Position numbers and translations under genes: made by a program
The notes under the pieces: generated by a model
Seen by the model: only the letters and a program-made list of their open reading frames with translations
Database searches by the model: none
Told to the model about the DNA's origin: nothing
Source: Saccharospirillum sp965652395
GTDB taxonomy: Bacteria; Pseudomonadota; Gammaproteobacteria; Pseudomonadales; Natronospirillaceae
DNA: 64,000 nt
Direction of reading: 5' to 3'
Assembly (NCBI GenBank): GCA_965652395.1
Contig: CBFGUW010000005.1
Span: 1-64,000 of the forward strand
Shown: one piece after another, positions 1 to 8,224 of the stretch
How the letters are laid out: each line of letters opens with the position of its first letter
Position numbering within the stretch: the first letter of the stretch is position 1

Positions 1-890
1 TCCCTGACTTTGAGAACCGCGGCCTTGCAAACGGGGAGGGGACCATATATGGGTTGACATTCCTGCGCCAGCTGATGCGCGAGCGACCAACACCCGTGGT
101 GGTATGTTCTACACTCACCGACAAAGGCGCGGCACTGACTCTGGAAGCACTGTCGGCGGGTGCGATCAGTGTGTTTACCAAGGCGGCGTCGGGTGTACGG
201 GATAACCTGACCGCTCTGGGGCAGGATCTGGCACGCGCGGTACGCGAAGCGGCCGCCGCTCGGCTTGCCCCGGCCATAAAGGCGCCGATGAAAGCTGTGG
301 CGCCGCCACCGGCTCGGGCTGTGTCGTATCGCACCACTGAACAGGTGATAGCCATGGGGACCTCCACCGGAGGCACCCAGGCACTGGAGGTGGTGTTGAA
401 GGCGCTGTCGCCCGGTTGCCCCGGGTTGGTGATCGTTCAACACATGCCGGAAAAGTTCACCGCTGCCTTCGCTACCCGGCTGAACGGGCTGTGCCGGATC
501 GACGTTGCCGAAGCCGGGGATGGTGACTGGGTCCGTCCCGGTCAGGCGCTGATCGCGCCTGGCGGCAGGCATATGCAGTTGTATCGCAGTGGCGCCCAAT
601 ACCGGGTCAAGGTTTTCGATGGTCCCTTGGTAAACCGTCACAAGCCGTCAGTCGATGTGCTGTTTCGCTCGGTGGCTCAATGTGCCGGAGCCAATGCAGT
701 TGGTTTGATCATGACCGGAATGGGAAGCGACGGCGCGCGAGGGCTATTGGCCATGCGGGAAGCGGGAGCGCGAACCCTGGCTCAGGATGAAGCCACTTCC
801 GTTGTATTTGGCATGCCCCGCGAAGCCATTGCCCTGGGCGCCGCCCGGGAAGTGCTGCCGCTACAGGGGCTGGCGGCGGCTTTGGTCTGA
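1..890 (+). CDS. cheB: CheB-type protein-glutamate methylesterase (5' end outside window)
   Basis: CheB removes methyl groups from (and deamidates) chemoreceptor glutamates in the cytoplasm. Numbering from the TTG at 54, the C-terminal catalytic domain is complete: Ser104 in GTSTGG, His130 in VQHMPEKF and Asp226 in GMGSDG form the expected triad. The N-terminal part matches the second half of a receiver domain, with the conserved Thr of VVVCSTLT and Lys of VFTKA. The frame stays open to the left edge, so the gene is partial. Residues encoded by 3-53 do not resemble the usual receiver aspartate and MPxMDG segment, which is odd (see findings). The linker between domains is long and Ala/Pro-rich. 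It lies 27 bp before a sensor kinase on the same strand. Function is confident; the N-terminus is not resolved. Confidence 0.88.
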   Translation, partial: PDFENRGLANGEGTIYGLTFLRQLMRERPTPVVVCSTLTDKGAALTLEALSAGAISVFTKAASGVRDNLTALGQDLARAVREAAAARLAPAIKAPMKAVAPPPARAVSYRTTEQVIAMGTSTGGTQALEVVLKALSPGCPGLVIVQHMPEKFTAAFATRLNGLCRIDVAEAGDGDWVRPGQALIAPGGRHMQLYRSGAQYRVKVFDGPLVNRHKPSVDVLFRSVAQCAGANAVGLIMTGMGSDGARGLLAMREAGARTLAQDEATSVVFGMPREAIALGAAREVLPLQGLAAALV

Positions 891-917
891 CATTCAACAA
901 CGAATACGGTCTAAGCA

Positions 918-2504
918 ATGAATCCCTGCGGTAAACAACTCTGCGTGATCATGCTTCCACCGACGCTACTGGTGGCTATGTTGCTTTATTGGTTGGGCGC
1001 CCCCGTCGTGCTGACGGGTGGCGTCTCCTTGTTGCTCGGATTCGGTGGCGGCCTTCTTTTGTGGTGTGTTTATTATCGTCCATGGAAGGTCAGTGAAGCC
1101 CGAAGCCGGATCCTGTTCGATTCCGTAGTCGATGCGGCTGTCATTACCAACACCCAGGGACGGATCCTCGCTGCCAACCCGTCCTTTCAACGTCTCTTCG
1201 ATAAGTCCGAGGCCGAATTACGCAACAAACCCATTGGAGACTGGGTTGATATAGACCGCGCCGAACAAGTGCCAGGAAGGGTGCTCCAGCTGATGAACGG
1301 CCATCATCAATCACGCTACGTGGAGGTGGAGCAAGGGCCGCTGATGCCCGACCAGGGAGGTCGTCAACGTTATGTGTTCATTCGGGATGTCACCCATCGC
1401 ACGGAAGCCGAGCGCCGTCGGCGTATGTTGCGAGCCTGTGTGGCACAGGTGGAAGATATGATATTGATTGTCGAAATCCCATCTGATGACACCCAGCCAC
1501 CGCGCATTCTGTTTGTTAACGAATCCGTCTCACGCACCATGGGATATGCACCTGGGGAGTTGATTGGAGGCGACCCTGAAATATTCATTGGTGAACAGAC
1601 CGACCATAAAACCCTAATCCAGGTTCGGCGGGCCACACGTCAGCGACAGCCTTGGCGAGAGGTGCTGTTAACCTATAAAGCGAACGGTGACACTCTGTGG
1701 TGTGAATGGGACGTCGCCCCTTTGGTGTTTCAGGAGGATGATGAGCCGATTTTCATTGCTGTGGTTCGCGATATCACCGTCCATAAGCGGCGAGAGGAAA
1801 CGCTGCAACGGCTGAACGCCCTATTGAACGACGTGCGCGAGGCGGAGCGGGCACGCATCGCGCGGGATCTGCATGACGAACTGGGGCAGATTCTATCAGC
1901 CATCAAACTGGATGCCGCCTCCCTCAAACGCAGCCTCACGCAGGACGACTCTGAACATTACACCCGCCTGGTCAGTATTGGCGAAAGCGCCAGCGAAGCT
2001 ATTCGTCAAGTCCGTTCCATAGCCAAGCAACTGCGACCAAGCGCCCTTGATGACCTGGGCTTTGTTTCAGCCGCCCGATGGTTCATAGAGCAGTCGCAGC
2101 GGCGGCTGGATATTCCCCATTATTGGGTGGGGCCGGAATTCGACCACGACCATCTGGTGAACCCGACATTGGCCACCGTCCTCTATCGATTTCTGCAGGA
2201 GGCGCTTACCAATGTGGGTCGACATGCCCAAGCGGCCTGGGTGAAAGTGCACTACGAGATCCGCGAATTCGAGGTGGAGCTAAGCATCGAAGACAACGGG
2301 CAGGGTGCTGATCCGGCCATGGCCGAGTCCAGTGGTCATCTGGGATTGTTGGGCATGCGTGAGCGGGTACAAAGCCTGGGCGGTACCTTTCAGGTGCGTA
2401 GCGCCCCAGGCAACGGCTTTAGGGTAACCGCCATTCTCCCCGCCACAGCGGTTGAGCTTACAGATCCTCTTCGGCCTGATAAACTGCGCCCCTCGAAAAC
2501 CTGA
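918..2504 (+). CDS. PAS-containing NarL-type sensor histidine kinase
   Basis: Membrane-bound sensor kinase of 528 residues. Two hydrophobic segments (about residues 10-28 and 30-53) anchor the N-terminus. They are followed by two PAS domains (about 60-165 and 175-290), a HisKA_3 dimerisation helix with phosphoacceptor His319 in RDLHDELG, and an HATPase_c domain with the N-box EALTNVGRHAQA, a DNGQG motif and GLLGMRERVQSLGG. These are hallmarks of the NarX/UhpB/DegS class, whose partners are LuxR/NarL-type regulators. No such regulator gene is in this window. The gene follows a cheB-like gene by 27 bp and precedes pyrC by 20 bp. The ligand is unknown. Confidence 0.9.
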   Translation: MNPCGKQLCVIMLPPTLLVAMLLYWLGAPVVLTGGVSLLLGFGGGLLLWCVYYRPWKVSEARSRILFDSVVDAAVITNTQGRILAANPSFQRLFDKSEAELRNKPIGDWVDIDRAEQVPGRVLQLMNGHHQSRYVEVEQGPLMPDQGGRQRYVFIRDVTHRTEAERRRRMLRACVAQVEDMILIVEIPSDDTQPPRILFVNESVSRTMGYAPGELIGGDPEIFIGEQTDHKTLIQVRRATRQRQPWREVLLTYKANGDTLWCEWDVAPLVFQEDDEPIFIAVVRDITVHKRREETLQRLNALLNDVREAERARIARDLHDELGQILSAIKLDAASLKRSLTQDDSEHYTRLVSIGESASEAIRQVRSIAKQLRPSALDDLGFVSAARWFIEQSQRRLDIPHYWVGPEFDHDHLVNPTLATVLYRFLQEALTNVGRHAQAAWVKVHYEIREFEVELSIEDNGQGADPAMAESSGHLGLLGMRERVQSLGGTFQVRSAPGNGFRVTAILPATAVELTDPLRPDKLRPSKT

Positions 2505-2524
2505 CCGCAATAATAGGGGCGCGC

Positions 2525-3556
2525 ATGAACGAACTGACCTTCCGCACACCGGATGACTGGCACCTTCACTTTCGGGATGGCGCCATGCTAGCCGAAACCG
2601 TACCCGCCACCGCCCGCTGTTTCGCCCGCGCCATCGTCATGCCCAACCTGACGCCCCCGGTCACTACGGCCGAGATGGCCGTTGCCTACCGTCAGCGCAT
2701 ATTGGAAGCCCGGCCCGAAGGCAGTGGCTTTGAACCGCTGATGACGCTTTACCTGACCGATCAAACGACCGCTGCCGACATTCAAGCCGCGAAGGCGGCT
2801 GGTGTGGTCGCCGCGAAATTATACCCGGCAGGCGCCACCACCAATTCCGCTGCGGCGGTCTCCGCCCTGGAGCGTCTGGACCCGGTTTTCGAAGCTCTGG
2901 CCGAGAATGGGTTGCTATTGCTGGTTCACGGTGAAGTAACCCGGGCTGAGATCGACATCTTCGACCGGGAAAAGGTGTTCATAGATGAGCACCTGGCGCC
3001 CATCGTCGAGCGTCACCCCGGCCTGAAAGTGGTGTTCGAACACATCACTACTTCGGACGCCGCCCAGTTCGTAGCAGAAGCGCCTGAGCGGGTAGGGGCG
3101 ACCATCACCCCCCAGCATCTGATGCTCAATCGCAACGATCTGCTCGTAGGTGGCATAAGACCGCACAACTACTGCCTGCCCGTCCTGAAACGTCGCAACC
3201 ACCAGGAAGCGCTGCGCGCCGCCGTTGCCACCGGCTCGCCCAAATTCTTCCTGGGCACCGATTCAGCCCCGCACGAGCGTCACAAGAAAGAAACCGCCTG
3301 CGGCTGCGCCGGCTGTTACAGCGCCTGGAGCGCCATTGAACTCTATGCTCAGGTGTTCGAAGAGATTGGCGCGCTCGACAAATTACCCGCCTTCGCCAGC
3401 GAACATGGCCCGGACTTCTACGGCCTGCCGCGCAACGAGGGCACCATCACCCTCAAACGGGAGCCCTGGCAGCTGCCAGACGTGATCAAGCTACCCGACG
3501 GTGAAGACATCGTGCCCTTTCACGCCGGACAAACGGTGAACTGGAAATTGGCCTAA
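2525..3556 (+). CDS. pyrC: Dihydroorotase
   Basis: Dihydroorotase reversibly cyclises carbamoyl-aspartate to dihydroorotate, the third step of pyrimidine synthesis. The 343-residue protein has the length and motifs of the class II (E. coli PyrC) type: the metal-binding HLH at 13-15, the carboxylated-lysine region AAKLYPAGATTNS (Lys98), histidine ligands in LVHGE and FEHITTSDA, and the metal-binding Asp in LGTDSAPH. An AGGGGC-like ribosome site precedes the ATG. It is followed by tRNA-Leu on the same strand. There is no other pyrimidine gene nearby, as is usual for pyrC. Confidence 0.97.
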   Translation: MNELTFRTPDDWHLHFRDGAMLAETVPATARCFARAIVMPNLTPPVTTAEMAVAYRQRILEARPEGSGFEPLMTLYLTDQTTAADIQAAKAAGVVAAKLYPAGATTNSAAAVSALERLDPVFEALAENGLLLLVHGEVTRAEIDIFDREKVFIDEHLAPIVERHPGLKVVFEHITTSDAAQFVAEAPERVGATITPQHLMLNRNDLLVGGIRPHNYCLPVLKRRNHQEALRAAVATGSPKFFLGTDSAPHERHKKETACGCAGCYSAWSAIELYAQVFEEIGALDKLPAFASEHGPDFYGLPRNEGTITLKREPWQLPDVIKLPDGEDIVPFHAGQTVNWKLA

Positions 3557-3579
3557 CAGCGTTTAATGAACGGAACCCA

Positions 3580-3607
3580 TTGACGGGCAAGGATTTTTCG
3601 TTAAAAT
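3580..3607 (+). promoter_or_regulatory. Promoter of tRNA-Leu
   Basis: TTGACG at 3580-3585 and TAAAAT at 3602-3607 are separated by 16 bp, close to the sigma-70 consensus. The tRNA begins 14 bp downstream. Confidence 0.7.
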
Positions 3608-3620
3608 GCCGTCCCACTTA

Positions 3621-3707
3621 GCCAGAGTGGCGAAATTGGTAGACGCAACGGATTCAAAATCCGTCGGTGGCAACACCGTGCCGGTTCGAGTCCGGCCTCT
3701 GGTACCA
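3621..3707 (+). tRNA. tRNA-Leu (anticodon CAA)
   Basis: An 87-nt class II tRNA. The acceptor stem pairs GCCAGAG with CTCTGGT (one G-U pair), the discriminator is A, and CCA is encoded at 3705-3707. The anticodon stem ACGGA/TCCGT encloses the loop TTCAAAA with anticodon CAA, reading UUG. The long variable arm CGGTGGCAACACCG and the TTCGAGTCC T-loop are present. Leucine tRNA genes are common integration targets, and an integrase remnant follows directly. Confidence 0.97.
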
Positions 3708-3766
3708 GAACAAGAAGAAACGCGCTGTAGCAAGGTAGCAAGCTCCCAGGGCGTTTCTAGCATAGA

Positions 3767-3813
3767 AAGCCTCAAAGTGGGTCATTTAGGTGATTCAATT
3801 TGAGGCTTTTTTT
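3767..3813 (+). terminator. Rho-independent terminator after tRNA-Leu
   Basis: A perfect 10-bp inverted repeat (AAGCCTCAAA at 3767-3776 and its complement at 3799-3808) with a 22-nt loop, running into a T-tract to 3813. It lies immediately before the integrase remnant's likely GTG start. Confidence 0.65.
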
Positions 3814-4143
3814 GTGTCTAAATATCCCTACCTCATCCAGAAACGTCGTAAATCTGTCTGGCGCGTCAGGTTCGCTATTCCTGAGGGATTAAGAGAGCTC
3901 TTGGATGGGCGGTGTAAATATTGTCGCTCTATAGACGAGAAAGATGTGTGCCGGGCTGTACTGGTCGCGTGCGCGTCCACCATTAAGTACACGCTTGGTT
4001 ACTTGGGAATGTCAAAAAAGTCTGCTAAATAGTTGCGGTCGGATTGGGTGAGTATGCTTAAGGCTGACAAAGAGTTCCGAATTGAATTGGGCTTTGGTGG
4101 GGCCGAATCGCTTGATGCTGCGAAGCGAGAGGTTGATACGTAG
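3814..4143 (+). pseudogene. Tyrosine integrase N-terminal remnant
   Basis: From the GTG at 3814 the translation begins VSKYPYLIQKRRKSVWRVRF, followed by AIPEGLRELL. This resembles the N-terminal segment of phage-type tyrosine recombinases that start with a YL-Q-R-....RF.IP..LR motif. The frame is cut by TAG at 4030-4032. Reading on in the same frame gives LKADKEFRIELGFGG and ESLDAAKREVDT before another stop at 4141-4143. No catalytic Arg/His/Tyr domain follows, so it cannot be a working recombinase. Its position next to tRNA-Leu supports the identification. The family call rests on a short stretch; that it is a broken gene is more certain than its exact type. Confidence 0.6.
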
Positions 4144-4347
4144 TGGGAGTTAAGTCTATCGTAGCTGTTAAGCAAAAGGGTCAATGCGAAAAGCAGGGCG
4201 GTGACGGTACTGGCTTGGGGGGTGTATCCGAGCAAAGTCAAGGCAGCGAGGAAAGCGCCATAACGGTAAAGACATTGAGTTCGATAGGTGAGGGTGATAA
4301 AATTTTCGTTTGAAAGAATTTTACTCTTAATATGAAAGGAGTCATAA

Positions 4348-6468
4348 GTGAAAATAATTGTGGTGCTGTTTCTCTTTTTCTTTCCTCTATCGTCTTATTC
4401 TTTTAGCTTAGAAACCCATGTTTGGATTGGTCAGCAAGTGGTAAATGATTTGCTTGAGCAAGGTGCCGGGTATGGGAAAGTGACTATCCCTCCTTTTGGA
4501 GAGTATGAAGTAGACTCCACTATTGTAAAGGCAATCGAAGCTAATAGGAAAGTGTATTTGATGGGAAATATTGGGCCTGATGCATTTCCAGATTTAATAG
4601 CTGGTCAGGCTACTACCCATGCAGGTATGGAAAATGGCTGGAAAACAGATGATTGGTTGGCGCATGTGTTATCCATGGGGGAAGCAGATAAGGAGGTTGC
4701 CTTTAAATATGGTTATGTTGCTCATGGTGCGGCTGATTTCTGGGCCCATACGTATGTTAATGCATATTCGGGCGGACATTTTGATATTCATGATGGTGAA
4801 GTGCATACTGAAATGCGCCACATTTTGCTGGAAAGATTGATTGCAGAGTATACCCCGCCTTTGCTTGATCATAATGATGTATATTTGGGGGAGTATCATG
4901 CGAACGTTGCAGTGGGATCGGCGTTACCATTAGATGCAATGTTTAATTCCCTCCTTAATAGCAAGAGTGTACAAGAGGAATATGCCAAGTTAACGTCTAC
5001 GGCTTATCTTACTGAATTTGGTGCTATTGAGAACAAGGTTAGTAGCTATATTTCTAGAGTGGAGTCGCTCAGAACTCCGGTTGATCAGGCAATCGGAGAG
5101 GTTTCTTCTCAGATTATTAAAATTGAAGCAGAAATTGACGATATATTATCAAATCCAACGTTGAATTATGGTCTGGTTTGTGAGCTCGAGTGTACACAGA
5201 AGGATGAGGTTTGTGAGGAGTGGTCGATAATCTTATTTGGCTTTGGGCCATGTCTTTCATATGATACGGTTTGTGTCGCTGTGGAGAAAGTATGCACGGA
5301 AAACAATACTATAGGGGAGCTTAGAAAGTCATTGGCTCCACTACGCGATTATCAATACCTGATTATGTCTGCTAGACCAGAGATAGAATTTATTTATCAG
5401 GCGTTGCTCGACTGGCGCGAAGGAATACGAGTTGCAGCAGTAGAGTATCAAGGTATGAGCTCTAGGGTTGCGGTGGAATTATTAAAGGCTAATGGTAATC
5501 CTACCCAAGAGTTAAAGGACTGGGTCGCTTGTCATGGTCTTACCCTTACAGGTTTTAACACTTTCTTTGTTGGCACAACTTCAGTAACTTGGGAAGCAGA
5601 ATGTAAACTCTATAAAACCTATTCCGAAGTTGTAAAGTCTATCGACTTTGTGTTGGAGTACTATTCGGAAGTGTTGTATGGGGTGTTAGGAAGTGAGCTT
5701 AATGATTTAAAAAATCAGATCGAGAGCGATTTTCAACGATATGTTGGTGAGGCTCTTCTGTCAGCAGTGGCAGGGGTGGAAGTGCTAGAATTGATCGAAT
5801 CATACAAAGCAGCGAAAAACGGTGATGTGTCAGGCTTGCTAACGGCCAGTTTTTCCTCTCTGGATAATAGAGAATTGTTGATCATAGAAGATATAGTCTC
5901 TCGTGTTAAAAGTGAGATGTATCTTAAAAATGGTCGTTTTGACCCAGAACGATATGCTGTTGCTTATAATAGTGTGGTGTTGGCCAAGTTATCGCTTTTA
6001 AGTAGTGCGGAATTGAATCGAATGGTAGCTGATAGTGGTGGTCATTCTGGGTTGTATGGCCAGGAGCTATATGGTAGCGATTACCCTTTTAATATTATGT
6101 TGGGAGGCGTTAAATCTCTTGATCATGGATATCAATGGCTTGCTGTTGCGCCACCTCAACTAAGGAGAAATGGTTGGGTATATCTCAATGGGCAGAATAC
6201 AAGCTATAGTTCGGAAGAAGGAAAAGGTTTTCGCCTTTTTCAGGATCCGGCAACTAGAGATGGAGTGTTCAGGAAAATTTTTAAAGGAGCTTTGGTTCCG
6301 GGGATTGAGCTTCCCTCACAAATTAATCATCCTGATGTTAAACCGGATGGCTACCCGTATAGAGTTTGTGGCTCGAATTACTACCCGAATGGTTTGCAGG
6401 ATAATGGTTTATGTTCGTTAGAGTATTTGATACCAGCTTTTTCAATTCTTCATAACCGAGGACACTAG
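4348..6468 (+). CDS. Secreted zinc-dependent phospholipase C-like protein
   Basis: A 706-residue protein with a signal peptide (about 1-18, ending SYSFS) from a GTG start behind AAAGGAG. The N-terminal 170 residues carry histidine/aspartate spacing reminiscent of the zinc phospholipase C / S1-P1 nuclease fold: H24, D78 in GNIGPDAFPD, H91, then HGAAD (H126-x3-D130), H134 and H158-x3-E162, which could bind three zinc ions. Such enzymes hydrolyse phospholipid head groups outside the cell. The remaining 530 residues match nothing I recognise; they contain a Cys-rich patch (residues about 275-330) and coiled-coil-like stretches. The gene is AT-rich and sits alone behind an integrase remnant, suggesting acquisition. 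The enzymatic call is an inference from motif spacing. Confidence 0.6.
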   Translation: MKIIVVLFLFFFPLSSYSFSLETHVWIGQQVVNDLLEQGAGYGKVTIPPFGEYEVDSTIVKAIEANRKVYLMGNIGPDAFPDLIAGQATTHAGMENGWKTDDWLAHVLSMGEADKEVAFKYGYVAHGAADFWAHTYVNAYSGGHFDIHDGEVHTEMRHILLERLIAEYTPPLLDHNDVYLGEYHANVAVGSALPLDAMFNSLLNSKSVQEEYAKLTSTAYLTEFGAIENKVSSYISRVESLRTPVDQAIGEVSSQIIKIEAEIDDILSNPTLNYGLVCELECTQKDEVCEEWSIILFGFGPCLSYDTVCVAVEKVCTENNTIGELRKSLAPLRDYQYLIMSARPEIEFIYQALLDWREGIRVAAVEYQGMSSRVAVELLKANGNPTQELKDWVACHGLTLTGFNTFFVGTTSVTWEAECKLYKTYSEVVKSIDFVLEYYSEVLYGVLGSELNDLKNQIESDFQRYVGEALLSAVAGVEVLELIESYKAAKNGDVSGLLTASFSSLDNRELLIIEDIVSRVKSEMYLKNGRFDPERYAVAYNSVVLAKLSLLSSAELNRMVADSGGHSGLYGQELYGSDYPFNIMLGGVKSLDHGYQWLAVAPPQLRRNGWVYLNGQNTSYSSEEGKGFRLFQDPATRDGVFRKIFKGALVPGIELPSQINHPDVKPDGYPYRVCGSNYYPNGLQDNGLCSLEYLIPAFSILHNRGH

Positions 6469-6606
6469 TGTCATCGGACAGTAGTTACTTTAGATCTAAA
6501 ATATGCCTCATAATTTGACAGGAGTAAGGAGTATTAGTAGCAAAAACGTGAGGATCGGGCACTTTTTAAATGTCCTTTTTCAGTAACAAATTATAGGCTG
6601 AAACCA

Positions 6607-7566
6607 ATGAAAACCCTAGCCAAATGGACGCTGCCACTGTTGTTAACGGCTTGTGCCACCCAAACACCCCAAATGCAGGATGTTGAGCCATCTGTCTCAG
6701 CTGACGATCAGAAAGCCGCGCAAGAGGCCATGCAGGAGCCTACCCGGCTGGCACTGAAGCGTAAAATCGCCGTGGGGCGCCTGTCGAACGAAACCACCTA
6801 CGGTAAAAGCCTGTTGAGTGAGTCGAACGACGATAGAATGGCATCCAAACTGACCGATATGTTCGTGCAGTCACTGATCAACAGTGGTAACTATCTGGTG
6901 TTCGAACGGCCCGACGTCGGCTTGTTGAAAAATGAATCCGAGCTCACGGGTAAGCCAGTGAACATCGTCGGGGTTGATACCCTGGTGATTGGCTCCCTAA
7001 CGGAGTTCGGCCGCTCCACCACGGGTGAATCCGGGTTTTTGTCGTCATCCAAGAAGCAGGAAGCGACAGCCACCGTTGACCTTCGATTGGTCGATACCCA
7101 AACCGGGCAGGTAATCCATTCGGTGACCGGCTCGGGCTCTTCCTCTACGGAATCCTCCGACGTCATGGGGTTCGGTTCGGTCGCCACCTATGATGGCAGC
7201 CTGAACGATCAGGCGATTGGTGCGGCGGTGAACGCCGCCGTCGAAAAAATGAGCCAGTTGATGCTCACCAAGCCCTGGTCGGCGGATGTGCTGACGGTTG
7301 AAAACGGTTTGGTCTATTTCAGCGGTGGCGAAAGCCAGGGCATAGAAGTGGGGATGAATTTCGCGGTCTTTAAAAAAGGCCGGGAGGTGAAATCCACCAC
7401 CACCGGTTCCATCATTACATTACCGGGCACCGAGGTCGCGAAATTACGGGTATTGGGAACCTTCGGGCAAACGGAGCTGGAGCAAGGGTCGTTCGGGTTG
7501 ATTACCGAAGGCAACGTCAGCCTGTTGGATCTGAACGAGCTTGAAGTCAGGGAGATCGAAGAATGA
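6607..7566 (+). CDS. CsgG/HfaB-family outer-membrane lipoprotein
   Basis: A 319-residue lipoprotein; the lipobox LLLTAC puts the lipidated Cys at residue 16. From about 48 to 210 it follows the CsgG/HfaB pattern (KRKIAVGRLSNETTYGKSL, NYLVFERPD, GVDTLVIGSLTEFG, ATVDLRLVDTQTGQVI). In curli systems CsgG forms the outer-membrane export channel. The C-terminal 90 residues form an extra domain like that of CsgG relatives found beside DUF4810 and DUF799 genes. No curli subunit genes are present, so a curli role should not be assumed. It is the first gene of a tightly overlapping four-gene operon; its stop overlaps the next start by 4 bp. Confidence 0.85.
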   Translation: MKTLAKWTLPLLLTACATQTPQMQDVEPSVSADDQKAAQEAMQEPTRLALKRKIAVGRLSNETTYGKSLLSESNDDRMASKLTDMFVQSLINSGNYLVFERPDVGLLKNESELTGKPVNIVGVDTLVIGSLTEFGRSTTGESGFLSSSKKQEATATVDLRLVDTQTGQVIHSVTGSGSSSTESSDVMGFGSVATYDGSLNDQAIGAAVNAAVEKMSQLMLTKPWSADVLTVENGLVYFSGGESQGIEVGMNFAVFKKGREVKSTTTGSIITLPGTEVAKLRVLGTFGQTELEQGSFGLITEGNVSLLDLNELEVREIEE

Positions 7567-7886
7567 AATGGTTACTTTCCATCGCAATGACGCTTGGCCT
7601 CACCGCCTGTGTTCAAACCCCCACTCAAACAACCCAAACAGTGGATGACCGGCCCCGTTTGGCGTTCGACGAGCAGTTGGCTGGTGAGCCAATGGAGTAT
7701 GAGCTGGTGATCGATGGGATCTCCTATGGCTCGCTCGATCAATACCTGGTGAATGAAAACGCTCTGCGCATAGTGGAAGGCACTCATCGCATTGAGGTGC
7801 TTGACCACGGCTATGTGGTGTTCACCACTGAAGTGTTTCTGGGAGCATCCAGCACCCGCGTAATAAAGGTCGTAGAGCATGACTAA
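7563..7886 (+). CDS. Small PEGA-like lipoprotein
   Basis: A 107-residue lipoprotein with lipobox LGLTAC (Cys16). Residues about 43-107 read like a single PEGA-type beta domain (YELVIDGISYGSL, VEGTHRIEVLDHGY), a fold found on bacterial surface proteins. The start ATG overlaps the CsgG-like stop codon (ATGA), and its own end overlaps the next gene by 8 bp, so translation is probably coupled. It is an extra member relative to the better known CsgG-DUF4810-DUF799 trio. Its function is unknown; binding to or stabilising the CsgG-like pore is a guess from the operon. Confidence 0.75.
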   Translation: MKWLLSIAMTLGLTACVQTPTQTTQTVDDRPRLAFDEQLAGEPMEYELVIDGISYGSLDQYLVNENALRIVEGTHRIEVLDHGYVVFTTEVFLGASSTRVIKVVEHD

Positions 7887-8223
7887 ACACGCCCTGCTTG
7901 GTGTGATGCTGCTGACACTGCTAACCGGCTGTGCCATGCAGAAAACGATGTACAGTTGGGGTGATTACGAACAAGACCTGTTTAATTATTATCATGAACC
8001 GGCTCTGAAAGAAGACATTATTCGCGACCATGCCGAATTCGTATTACAGGTACAAGAGCGTGGCGAAAAGCCCGCTCCCGGCCTGTTGGCCGAAGCCGGT
8101 ACTTTCTATTTACAGGAGGGCGATGTCTCCTCGGCGCTGAAGTTTTATCGGTTGGAATACGAGGTCTGGCCGGAAAGTCGGCCAATGCTGAGCATCTTGA
8201 TTAAAAACCTGGAGGGGAATTGA
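7879..8223 (+). CDS. DUF4810 lipoprotein
   Basis: A 114-residue protein with lipobox LLTGC (Cys18), followed by the YSWGDYEQDLFNYYHEP motif typical of DUF4810. The second half (GLLAEAGTFYLQEGDVSSALKFYRLE) has the helical look of a TPR-like repeat. Genes of this family are repeatedly found between CsgG-like and DUF799 genes and are thought to form an envelope complex with them. It overlaps the preceding gene by 8 bp and the next begins 1 bp after its stop. The molecular role is unknown. Confidence 0.85.
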   Translation: MTKHALLGVMLLTLLTGCAMQKTMYSWGDYEQDLFNYYHEPALKEDIIRDHAEFVLQVQERGEKPAPGLLAEAGTFYLQEGDVSSALKFYRLEYEVWPESRPMLSILIKNLEGN

Positions 8224-8224
8224 G

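Larger units (their letters stand above)
3708..6600. mobile_element. Probable remnant genomic island at tRNA-Leu
   Basis: This block begins exactly at the 3' end of tRNA-Leu. It contains a decayed tyrosine integrase and one large gene whose DNA is visibly more AT-rich and uses more A/T-ending codons than the genes on either side; GC-rich coding resumes at 6607. I found no copy of the tRNA 3' end near 6470-6600, so the right boundary and attachment site are not defined. Positions 4144-4347 hold no intact gene. Transfer is inferred from context and composition. Confidence 0.6.

Noticed and set aside
6469..6606. Right attachment site of the tRNA-Leu island
   Set aside because: No stretch matching the 3' end of tRNA-Leu was found by eye between the cargo gene and the lipoprotein operon.
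6607..7566. Curli secretion system
   Set aside because: Only a CsgG-like protein is present; CsgA, CsgB, CsgE and CsgF homologues are absent, and DUF4810/DUF799 neighbours indicate a different system.
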